DNA from: an uncultured Selenomonadales bacterium
GTDB lineage: Bacteria; Bacillota; Negativicutes; Selenomonadales; Selenomonadaceae
Assembly: GCA_937877545.1 (NCBI GenBank)
Contig: CALFJE010000008.1
Coordinates: 1-35,597 of the forward strand
Direction of reading: 5' to 3'
Length of the DNA: 35,597 bases
Shown piece after piece: positions 1-6,544 of the stretch. A model generated the notes under the pieces. That model made no database searches and was not told the origin of the DNA. It saw nothing but the letters and a program-made list of their open reading frames with translations. Both the position numbers and the translations under genes were made by a program. Every line of letters begins with the position of its first letter. The stretch's first letter is position 1.

Positions 1-57
1 ACATTTCCGTCGGCTTGAGGAGCGGGACGCTTGCCGTTTACCTTTGCTTTACCGAAT

Positions 58-89
58 AAAAAAATCCCCTCGCCGTTTTGACGGGGGAT
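58..89 (-). terminator. Rho-independent terminator of the kptA / cysteine-domain operon
   Basis: Read on the minus strand, a stem ATCCCC / GGGGAT (plus strand 64-69 with 84-89) is followed by a run of seven T. It lies just after the stop codon of the last gene of the operon (stop at 97-99). T residues also follow on the plus side, so it may act in both directions. Positions 1-57 show no gene I can support. Confidence 0.75.
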
Positions 90-96
90 AATTTTT

Positions 97-447
97 TTAG
101 CTGAGCAGTGCGTCTTTGTACTTAAGGACTTCAAGCCCGTATTGGCAAGCCAGGCAGTTGCAATATTTATCGCCGCGTTTCCTAAGGGCGTCGGCATGAG
201 CGGCAAACTTTTTCGCGCCCGCCTCCCCGAACATCTCCACGGCATTTTTGGAGCGTGCAAAGATAACCATGTGGTCAACCAGAACGACGTCCGCTTTGAG
301 TTCGTCGATGAGCTTTTCGGCGGCGGCGTTTTCGCCGGGCGTGCCCAATGCCTTGAGGTAATCTTTAATGACAACCCTAAGCTCCGCACAGCAGCTCGGC
401 GACGCCTCTATCGCCTTAAGCTTTTCAATCAGCGTCTGTTTGTCCAT
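97..447 (-). CDS. Cysteine-motif domain protein, single copy (116 aa), unknown function
   Basis: I do not recognise a named family. The protein is one 116-residue domain: an N-terminal helix-like segment with a Cys-Cys pair near residues 19-20 (SPSCCAEL), a charged alpha-helical middle, and a C-terminal YCNCLAC motif near residues 95-101. The spacing CC...CxCxxC suggests metal binding or redox chemistry (inference). There is no signal peptide or membrane segment, so it is probably cytoplasmic. Start ATG follows AGGAGG with good spacing. It is the last gene of the operon, 9 bp after the two-domain paralogue, and ends just before a terminator. It most resembles the second domain of that neighbour, sharing the YCNCLAC motif and GLEVLKYK. 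Confidence 0.85.
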   Translation of the reverse strand: MDKQTLIEKLKAIEASPSCCAELRVVIKDYLKALGTPGENAAAEKLIDELKADVVLVDHMVIFARSKNAVEMFGEAGAKKFAAHADALRKRGDKYCNCLACQYGLEVLKYKDALLS

Positions 448-456
448 TGCAACCTC

Positions 457-1179
457 CTAAACGAGAAGAACTTTTTTGTACTTTAGGACTTCAAGTCCGA
501 GCGTGCAGGCGAGGCAGTTGCAATACTTCGCGCCGCTTGCCTTGAGCGCGTCGGCATTGGCGGCGAATATCTTTGCCCGCTCCGCGCCCAACATTTCGAT
601 AGCCCTGTTCGAGTGCGCGAAGATAACCAGCAAGTCAATCGGCTCAACGTCGTCCTCAAGCTCGTCGATAAGATTTTCGGCGGCGATTTTTTCTTTATCG
701 GTGCCGAGCGCGTCGAAGTAACTTTGAACAGCCTTTCGCAAGTCGGGGTAGCAACTGGGCGACGCTGCCATAGTCTTAAGCTTTTCGAGCAGAGTTTTTT
801 TATCGGGCAAATTTTCTGCGGGCTTTTTTACGTCGAGCAGAATTTCTTTGTGTTTAAGAATCTCTGCGGCGTGCGTGCAAGCCGGACAATCGCAATACTT
901 TGCGCCGATTTTCTCCAGTTCGTCGACGTGAGCCAAAAGTTTCTTTGCGCCTTCCTTGCCGAGGATTTGAATCGCACGAGCCGACCGCGCAAAAGTCGCA
1001 AGCTCCTCAATCGGCATGATGTCTTCCTCAATTTCGGCGATTAAATTCTTAGCCGCGATTTTTTCACCGGGCTTGCCGAGCGCGATTAAATAATTTTGAA
1101 CCGCCCGCTTGAGGTCGGGGCAACAAGTCTTCGCCGCCGACATTGCCTTAATCCTTTTAATCAGTTCCTGTTTATCCAA
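457..1179 (-). CDS. Tandem two-domain cysteine-motif protein (240 aa), unknown function
   Basis: Two head-to-tail copies of the 116-residue cysteine domain are joined by a short linker (about VKKPAENL). The first copy has TCCPDL and YCDCPAC; the second has SCYPDL, so it has lost one cysteine of the pair, and YCNCLAC. I chose the TTG start at 1177-1179 because it follows GGAGG by 7 nt and begins the protein with the same DKQ motif as its paralogues; the frame stays open further upstream but that part overlaps the preceding gene. The gene follows the upstream paralogue by 16 bp and precedes the next by 9 bp. The first domain resembles the upstream paralogue and the second the downstream one, so the gene may be a fusion of two once-separate copies. 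Confidence 0.82.
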   Translation of the reverse strand: MDKQELIKRIKAMSAAKTCCPDLKRAVQNYLIALGKPGEKIAAKNLIAEIEEDIMPIEELATFARSARAIQILGKEGAKKLLAHVDELEKIGAKYCDCPACTHAAEILKHKEILLDVKKPAENLPDKKTLLEKLKTMAASPSCYPDLRKAVQSYFDALGTDKEKIAAENLIDELEDDVEPIDLLVIFAHSNRAIEMLGAERAKIFAANADALKASGAKYCNCLACTLGLEVLKYKKVLLV

Positions 1180-1195
1180 TATGCAACCTCCAATT

Positions 1196-1546
1196 TCAGG
1201 CGAGGAGCGCGTCTTTATGCTTAAGAATCTCAAGCGCGGGAGTGCACGCGCCGCAATCGCAGTACTTTGCGCCGCCAGCCTTAAGCTCGTCGGCATGAGC
1301 GGCGAATTTTTTTGCGCCCTCGGCTCCGAAGATTTTAACCGCCAACTCCGAATGCGCGAACGGAACCAGATTATCAACCGTGGTGATGTCCTCCTCAATC
1401 TCGGCGATGAGATTCTGCGCCGCAACTTTTTCCTGTGCCGTGCCCGCCGCGTCGAAATAGGCTTGAACCGCCGCCTTCAACTCCGCGCAACAGCTCGGTG
1501 CCGCCGCCATTGCCTTAATTTTTTCAATCAGTGCCTGCTTATCCAT
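1196..1546 (-). CDS. Cysteine-motif domain protein, single copy (116 aa), unknown function
   Basis: This is the first of the three paralogous genes in transcription order. It has exactly the same length as the last copy (116 aa). It carries APSCCAEL near residues 16-23 and KYCDCGAC near 94-101, followed by ALEILKHK. The middle is rich in Glu, Asp, Lys and Ala and predicted helical. ATG at 1544-1546 follows GGGAGG with good spacing; an in-frame start 15 nt further upstream (starting MGGII) would place the ribosome binding site inside the gene. It starts 19 bp after the TSCPD gene, in one operon with kptA. The function is unknown; metal binding by the CC and CxCxxC cysteines is an inference. 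Confidence 0.85.
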   Translation of the reverse strand: MDKQALIEKIKAMAAAPSCCAELKAAVQAYFDAAGTAQEKVAAQNLIAEIEEDITTVDNLVPFAHSELAVKIFGAEGAKKFAAHADELKAGGAKYCDCGACTPALEILKHKDALLA

Positions 1547-1565
1547 GATAATTCCTCCCAAAAAT

Positions 1566-1829
1566 TTAAGCCGTGCGCGACTTTAAAGCCTCGTCAATCG
1601 CTATCGACAGCTGGTCGGCGCAACTGGTGCCTCGCCCGCCGCAAGGGTTGCCGCGCAGAATGTCGGCGATTTCCTTGGCGTCTTTACCCTCGACAAGCCT
1701 GCCTATCGCGGGAAGATTGCCGGGGCAGCCGCCCGTAAATTTCACGTCGTGCAAGCGTCCCGCCTCGTCCAAAGCAAAATCAATCTGCTTGGAGCAAACG
1801 CGTTGCGGGGTGAAGCTGTAGCTATCCAT
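1566..1829 (-). CDS. TSCPD domain protein (TIGR03905-like, 87 aa)
   Basis: A small protein of the TSCPD type, a domain also found at the C-terminus of some class II ribonucleotide reductases. Visible motifs are RVCSKQIDF near the N-terminus, GGCPGNLPAIGRLVEGK in the middle, and a C-terminal CGGRGTSCADQL, the family signature with Ala where Pro is usual. The conserved cysteines may bind metal. ATG at 1827-1829 follows GGAGAG; its A overlaps the last base of the kptA stop (TAATG), so the two genes are probably translationally coupled. Cellular role is not established for the stand-alone family. Confidence 0.88.
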   Translation of the reverse strand: MDSYSFTPQRVCSKQIDFALDEAGRLHDVKFTGGCPGNLPAIGRLVEGKDAKEIADILRGNPCGGRGTSCADQLSIAIDEALKSRTA

Positions 1830-2350
1830 TAAAATCTCTCCTTTAAGTATTTCGCGGGGACGTGTTCGGTAAGCCATACGCCGTTTACCGAACGATAGAA
1901 CTTGAAGCCGTCGGCGAACATCTTGCCGCTCTCGACGAGGAATATCAGCGGCTTGCCGTGACGTTGCCCGACCTTCCGCGCAGTCTCCGTGTCGCCCGAT
2001 AAGTGCACGTACAGCCGCGATTTGCGAATCAAGCCTTGCGCCCGTATCGACGCCGCAAACTTTTCGCCCGTGCCGTGATATAAAATTTCGGGCGGCTCAA
2101 GCTCGGCTGGTTCCACGTCGACGGGTATCGAATGCCCCTGGTTGGCGCGAATCAATTTGCCGTCCGCGCTGAAGGAGTAGCGTTGCTTTTCGTCCTGCGC
2201 GACTATCTGCTCAAGCGTCGCACGGTCAAGCCCCCTCACGCGTCGACAAAGCTCCTCGACGTCTGCCCAGCCGTGCTCGTCCAGCTCAATGCCGACCTTC
2301 TGCGATTGGTGACGCAGTATCAGGCTCAAAAATTTGCTCAGCGACTTCAA
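1829..2350 (-). CDS. kptA: RNA 2'-phosphotransferase, Tpt1/KptA family
   Basis: KptA/Tpt1 enzymes transfer an internal RNA 2'-phosphate to NAD+, giving ADP-ribose 1''-2''-cyclic phosphate; the physiological substrate in bacteria is uncertain. The 173-residue length is typical. Family motifs are present in order: LSLILRHQ (Arg13-His14), HGWADVEEL, the RYSF and RANQGHSI segment, LYHGT, LYVHLSGD followed by ARKVGQRHGKP, and FYRSVNGVWLT near the C-terminus. The start is TTG, preceded by GGGAGG at 9 nt. It is the first gene of the operon, with a sigma70-like promoter directly upstream, and its stop overlaps the start of the TSCPD gene. Confidence 0.93.
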   Translation of the reverse strand: MKSLSKFLSLILRHQSQKVGIELDEHGWADVEELCRRVRGLDRATLEQIVAQDEKQRYSFSADGKLIRANQGHSIPVDVEPAELEPPEILYHGTGEKFAASIRAQGLIRKSRLYVHLSGDTETARKVGQRHGKPLIFLVESGKMFADGFKFYRSVNGVWLTEHVPAKYLKERF

Positions 2351-2379
2351 GCCCCGATGCCTCCCGTAAATTTTTTTAA

Positions 2380-2408
2380 ATCGTAATTCAACGCGGCGGC
2401 AGTGTCAA
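2380..2408 (-). promoter_or_regulatory. Sigma70-type promoter of the kptA operon
   Basis: On the minus strand TTGACA (plus 2403-2408) and TACGAT (plus 2380-2385) are separated by exactly 17 bp. The kptA TTG start lies 30 nt further on. Confidence 0.65.
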
Positions 2409-2495
2409 GAAAAATTTATAGGTTGCAGTCGGCTCGAATATAGACAGCGGGGAATTTTTGGCGTAAACTTTTAAAAATTTTTTTGGAGGTCAAAC

Positions 2496-4028
2496 ATGAA
2501 CGCTTGGAACGAAGGATACTTTACCGATTCGACTTACACTTACGGCTACTATCGCGAGCTGTCGCCGAATTATATGCGGTGGTGCTTGCTGGTCAACGGG
2601 ATAGCCGCGCCGGAGCTTACTGCGGAAAGTTGCCATTGCGAGCTGGGCTACGGGCAGGGCGTCTCGGCGAACATTCACGCGGCGGCTACGCCCGGTAAAT
2701 ATTTCGGCACGGATTTTAATCCCGCGCACGCCGCCCACGCCAACGAACTTGTCAAAGCTTCGGGCGCGGACGCCAAATTTTTCGAGGACAGCTTCGAGGA
2801 ATTCTCCAAGCGCGACGACTTGCCGCAATTCGATTCAATCGGCTTCCACGGCATTTGGACATGGATAAGCGCGGAAAATCGCCGGCACATGTTGGAGGTT
2901 GCGCGTCAACACTTGAAGTCGGGCGGCATGGTCTACAACAGCTATAACTGCTTGCCGGGCTGGGCACCCAATGCGCCGTTGCGCGAGCTGTTGACGCTGT
3001 ACTTTAAGCAACTGCCAGAAGGCAACACCGATAAACGCGTGGCGCAGACGATGAAATTCGTTGAGGAGATGATAGCCGCCGAGCCTGCCTACCTCAAGAT
3101 TGCGCCGCGCTTCAAGCCTATGTTCGACCAAATCAAGACGCAAAATGCGCACTACATTGCGCACGAGTACTTGAATCTGGATTGGGATTTGATGTACTTC
3201 GTCGACGTGGCTGAGCAGTGTCAGGAGGCAAAGTTGGACTTTGCGGCGACCGCCCTGCCGACCGAGGCTAATCCCATGTACTTGCCGCCCAAGACGCGGG
3301 AGTTCCTCCTCAAGGTGGAAAACCCGATTATGCGCGAGCAGTTGCGCGACTACTTTATCAATCGGCAATTCCGCATGGATTTGTTTGTTCGCGGAGTACG
3401 CCGCCTGACGCCGACCGAGGTCAACGATAAGCTTTTGTCGACGCGCTACGTATTGACGAAACCCGCCGCCGAAGTGCCCATGCGAGCCGCCGTTTCAATG
3501 GGCGAAATAATTTTGTCGGACGCCGTATATCGCCCGCTGCTTGAATACTTGCAGGAGGACGGCTTCCGCCCGAAGGATTTGACGGAATACGTTATGCGCT
3601 CCAAGTCGGATCCGCGAGCGATTGTCGAGGCGATTACGGTTATGGTGCACGCCCAACACGTCATGCCCTGCCAAAGCGAGGCGGCTGTCAAATTGGTCAA
3701 GAAGTCTTGCGACCGCCTCAACGCCTACCTGTGCGAGCGTGCCGTCTTCGATAATTCAATCGGCTTTTTGGCGAGTCCGCTGACGGGTTGCGGTGCCGGC
3801 GTCGACCGTTTCAGGCAGATGTTTCTTGCGCAATACAAAAAGGGCGAAAAGACCTCCGACCGCATGGCTGAGGCGATTTGGAAAATTATATCGCGGCAGG
3901 GGCAAATGCTGGTTCACAACGGCAAGCGGCTCGACACGCCCGCAGAAAATTTGGCGCAACTTAAAAACTTGACGGAACATTTCTTGACGGCGGAATTGCC
4001 GATACTCAAAGCGTTGCTCATTGCGTAG
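2496..4028 (+). CDS. Class I SAM-dependent methyltransferase with methyltransferase regulatory domain (510 aa)
   Basis: The N-terminal third is a Rossmann-type methyltransferase: CHCELGYGQG near residues 46-55 is the SAM-binding glycine motif, followed by YFGTDFNP (acidic end of strand 2) and a FDSIGFHGIWTWIS segment typical of this subfamily. The middle matches what is known as a methyltransferase regulatory domain (HEYLNLDWDLMYFVDV near residue 220, then FLLKVENP and RQFRMDLFVRG). The C-terminal 170 residues are helical with no motif I can name. The substrate is unknown. ATG follows GGAGG by 7 nt. hisD starts 8 bp after its stop, so the two are probably cotranscribed. The 145 bp upstream contain no clear plus-strand promoter. 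Confidence 0.85.
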   Translation: MNAWNEGYFTDSTYTYGYYRELSPNYMRWCLLVNGIAAPELTAESCHCELGYGQGVSANIHAAATPGKYFGTDFNPAHAAHANELVKASGADAKFFEDSFEEFSKRDDLPQFDSIGFHGIWTWISAENRRHMLEVARQHLKSGGMVYNSYNCLPGWAPNAPLRELLTLYFKQLPEGNTDKRVAQTMKFVEEMIAAEPAYLKIAPRFKPMFDQIKTQNAHYIAHEYLNLDWDLMYFVDVAEQCQEAKLDFAATALPTEANPMYLPPKTREFLLKVENPIMREQLRDYFINRQFRMDLFVRGVRRLTPTEVNDKLLSTRYVLTKPAAEVPMRAAVSMGEIILSDAVYRPLLEYLQEDGFRPKDLTEYVMRSKSDPRAIVEAITVMVHAQHVMPCQSEAAVKLVKKSCDRLNAYLCERAVFDNSIGFLASPLTGCGAGVDRFRQMFLAQYKKGEKTSDRMAEAIWKIISRQGQMLVHNGKRLDTPAENLAQLKNLTEHFLTAELPILKALLIA

Positions 4029-4036
4029 GAGGGCTT

Positions 4037-5338
4037 ATGAAAATTATCAAAAGCGCGGAGGTCGGGCGCGAGGCTGTCGAACGTCTTCTGACCAAGAAAG
4101 CCTTTGACGAGGTGGAGCTGTCGCCCCGAATCCGCGAGGCTAACAAGAAAATATTCGGCGAGGACTTGAGCGCGATAGAAATTGTGCGGCGGATTGTCGG
4201 CGATGTTCGCGAGCGCGGCGACGCGGCTGTTATCGATTGGACGCGCAAGATTGACGGCGCGGAGCTTGATAACTTTGCCGTCGACGCGGCGGACGTTCAA
4301 ATCGATTCGGCGGTTATGGCGTCGCTGAAGGTGGCGGCGGAGAACATTCGTCGCTTTCATATCGAACAGCTTCCCAAATCGTGGATAACTTATCGCGGCG
4401 AAAATTCTTTGTTGGGGCAAGCGATTATCCCGTTGGAGCGCGTGGGCGTCTATGTACCGGGCGGCACGGCGGCTTATCCGTCGAGCGTCTTGATGAACAT
4501 TATTCCCGCCAAGGTCGCGGGCGTCGGCGAAATTATCATGTGCACGCCCAATGCCAACCCTGCGGTGTTGGCGGCGGCGCGGCTTGCGGGCGTCGACAGG
4601 ATTTTTAAAATCGGCGGGGCGCAGGCTGTAGCGGCTATGGCGTTCGGCACCGAGCAAATTCCCCGCGTCAACAAAATCATCGGTCCCGGCAATATTTTCG
4701 TCACGCTTGCCAAAAAGGAAGTTTACGGGCACTGCGATATTGATATGCTTGCCGGTCCGAGCGAGATTTTGATTGTCGCCGACGAGACCGCAAATCCCGT
4801 TTACGCCGCCGCCGATATGCTGAGCCAAGCCGAGCACGACCCGCTTGCCTGCAGTATCGTCATCACCACGAGCGCGGAGCTTGCCGAGAAAATTTCCTCG
4901 CAGGTTGAGGAGCAACTTGAAAGTCTTCCGCGCAGGGAAATTGCTTCGGCGTCGATTGAGCGCAACGGGCTGATAGTCGTCGCCGAGGATTTGAACGAGG
5001 CGATTGACTTTGCCAACTGCTCTGCGCCCGAACATTTGGAGCTTTTGACGCGGGAGCCGTTCGCGCTGTTGCCGAAGATTAGGAACGCGGGCGCGATATT
5101 CCTGGGCGCGTATTCGCCGGAACCGCTGGGCGATTATCTTGCCGGACCGAATCACGTTTTGCCGACGGGCGGCACCGCCAAATTCTATTCCGTGCTCAAC
5201 GTCGAGACGTTCCTCAAGCGCACGAGTTTAATTTCCTACACGCGGGGCGACTTACTCTGCGCGGCGGGCGACGTGATACGCTTGGCTGAGGCGGAGGGCT
5301 TGCAGGCTCACGCGGCGGCGATTCGCAAACGGCTTTAA
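4037..5338 (+). CDS. hisD: Histidinol dehydrogenase
   Basis: HisD oxidises histidinol to histidine in two NAD-dependent steps, the last reaction of histidine synthesis. The 433-residue length is normal. Diagnostic segments are AYPSSVLMNIIPA, GGAQAVAAMAFGT, IIGPGNIFVTLAKKEVYG, LAGPSEILIVAD, the zinc-ligand SQAEHDP, the catalytic APEHLEL, and GDYLAGPNHVLPTGGTA near the C-terminus. The ribosome binding site GGAGGG overlaps the TAG stop of the methyltransferase gene. No other histidine gene is in the window, so hisD is separated from any his operon here. Confidence 0.97.
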   Translation: MKIIKSAEVGREAVERLLTKKAFDEVELSPRIREANKKIFGEDLSAIEIVRRIVGDVRERGDAAVIDWTRKIDGAELDNFAVDAADVQIDSAVMASLKVAAENIRRFHIEQLPKSWITYRGENSLLGQAIIPLERVGVYVPGGTAAYPSSVLMNIIPAKVAGVGEIIMCTPNANPAVLAAARLAGVDRIFKIGGAQAVAAMAFGTEQIPRVNKIIGPGNIFVTLAKKEVYGHCDIDMLAGPSEILIVADETANPVYAAADMLSQAEHDPLACSIVITTSAELAEKISSQVEEQLESLPRREIASASIERNGLIVVAEDLNEAIDFANCSAPEHLELLTREPFALLPKIRNAGAIFLGAYSPEPLGDYLAGPNHVLPTGGTAKFYSVLNVETFLKRTSLISYTRGDLLCAAGDVIRLAEAEGLQAHAAAIRKRL

Positions 5339-5381
5339 ATTATCATGTCACTTTCAAAGCGACCAACTTTTTTATTTTATA

Positions 5382-5390
5382 TGATATAAT
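5382..5390 (+). promoter_or_regulatory. Extended -10 promoter of sbcDC
   Basis: TGATATAAT is an extended -10 element with perfect TATAAT at 5385-5390. No good -35 is seen at the usual distance, which fits an extended -10 promoter. The sbcD start is 31 nt downstream, behind GGAGG. Confidence 0.6.
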
Positions 5391-5421
5391 CGTCTCAAAA
5401 AATTTTGGAGGCGATTTTTTT

Positions 5422-6540
5422 ATGAAACTTCTTCACACAGCGGATTGGCACCTCGGCAAGACGCTTAAGGGTCAACCGCTTATCGAAGACCAAAGACATA
5501 TCCTCAAGCAAATTTTGGAAATTGCCAAAGACGTTGACGCCGTTTTAATTGCGGGCGACGTGTATGATCGGGGAGTTCCGCCCGTCGACGCCGTGGAGCT
5601 GTTCGACGAGACGCTTACCAAACTTGCCGAGCGCAAAATCCCCGTGCTGATAATCGCGGGCAACCACGACAGCGCGACGCGTTTAAGCTTCGGTAGCAAG
5701 CTGTTCGAGGCGCGAGGCATTCACATTGCGTCTAAGGTCGACAAACCCGCGCAGGTTGTGCTTACGGACGACTTCGGCGAGGTGTACTTTACGCTGATAC
5801 CCTACTTTGAGCCGGGCGAAATTCATTGGAAATTTTTTGATAAGGATTCGGAGCGGCTGACCTACAACGCGGCGAATAAATTTTACGTCGACTCTGCGCG
5901 GATTGGCATTCCTGAGGGCAAGCGGAGCGTCGCAATGGCTCACGTCTTTTTGACGGGCGGCGTCGAGACCGAATCCGAGCGCAAATTTGTCGGCGGCACC
6001 GCCAACGTCGACGCGCAGATTTTCACGGGCTATAACTACGTCGCGCTGGGGCACTTGCACCGCCCGCAACGAATCACCGCCGACCATATCCGCTACGCCG
6101 GTTCGCCGCTTAAGTATTCCTTCGACGAGGCGAATCATAAAAAATCCGTGACGCTTGTCGAACTGGACGGCAAAGGCACGGCTAAGGCTGATAAAATCGA
6201 TTTGACGCCGCGCCGAGACGTTCGGCTCCTGACGGGCACGCTTGAGGACTTGTTGCGCAACGACAGGACGGAAGATTACATTTGCGCCCGAATCACCAAG
6301 CGCGAGATTAACGCGGCGGACAAGTTGAGCTTTATCTTCCCGAATCTGCTAAGCGTGGAGTTTGACTTGCCGCAAGACGTTTCGGCGGGCGACGCGGCAA
6401 CTTTCGACGCGGGCGGCTCGATAGCGGATTATTTTGCCGACTTTTTCAAGGCGCAGACGGGCGAAACTTTGAGCGACGATTACCGCGAGGCTATGGTTGA
6501 ATTTTTAAGCGACCTTGCCGCATCGGACAGGGAGGCGTGA
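5422..6540 (+). CDS. sbcD: DNA repair exonuclease subunit SbcD (Mre11-like)
   Basis: SbcD is the metallophosphoesterase nuclease of the SbcCD complex, which cleaves hairpins and blocked DNA ends. The calcineurin-like metal ligands are all visible: ADWHLGKTL (Asp8, His10), AGDVYDRG, AGNHDSATR, a MAHVFLTGG segment, and GHLHRPQ, followed by YAGSPLKYSF. The C-terminal part is the capping and SbcC-binding region. Length (372 aa) is typical. ATG follows GGAGG with about 10 nt spacing. It is the first gene of an operon with sbcC, 4 bp downstream. Confidence 0.97.
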   Translation: MKLLHTADWHLGKTLKGQPLIEDQRHILKQILEIAKDVDAVLIAGDVYDRGVPPVDAVELFDETLTKLAERKIPVLIIAGNHDSATRLSFGSKLFEARGIHIASKVDKPAQVVLTDDFGEVYFTLIPYFEPGEIHWKFFDKDSERLTYNAANKFYVDSARIGIPEGKRSVAMAHVFLTGGVETESERKFVGGTANVDAQIFTGYNYVALGHLHRPQRITADHIRYAGSPLKYSFDEANHKKSVTLVELDGKGTAKADKIDLTPRRDVRLLTGTLEDLLRNDRTEDYICARITKREINAADKLSFIFPNLLSVEFDLPQDVSAGDAATFDAGGSIADYFADFFKAQTGETLSDDYREAMVEFLSDLAASDREA

Positions 6541-6544
6541 ACTT

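Noticed and set aside
457..1425. Long version (322 aa) of the two-domain cysteine protein
   Set aside because: The first 82 residues overlap the preceding gene in another frame and have Arg/Ser-rich shadow composition; the TTG at 1179 has an ideal GGAGG.
3914..5155. Minus-strand open frame of 413 codons opposite hisD
   Set aside because: hisD is certain on the plus strand, and the shadow has no family motif and unnatural Arg/Asn composition.
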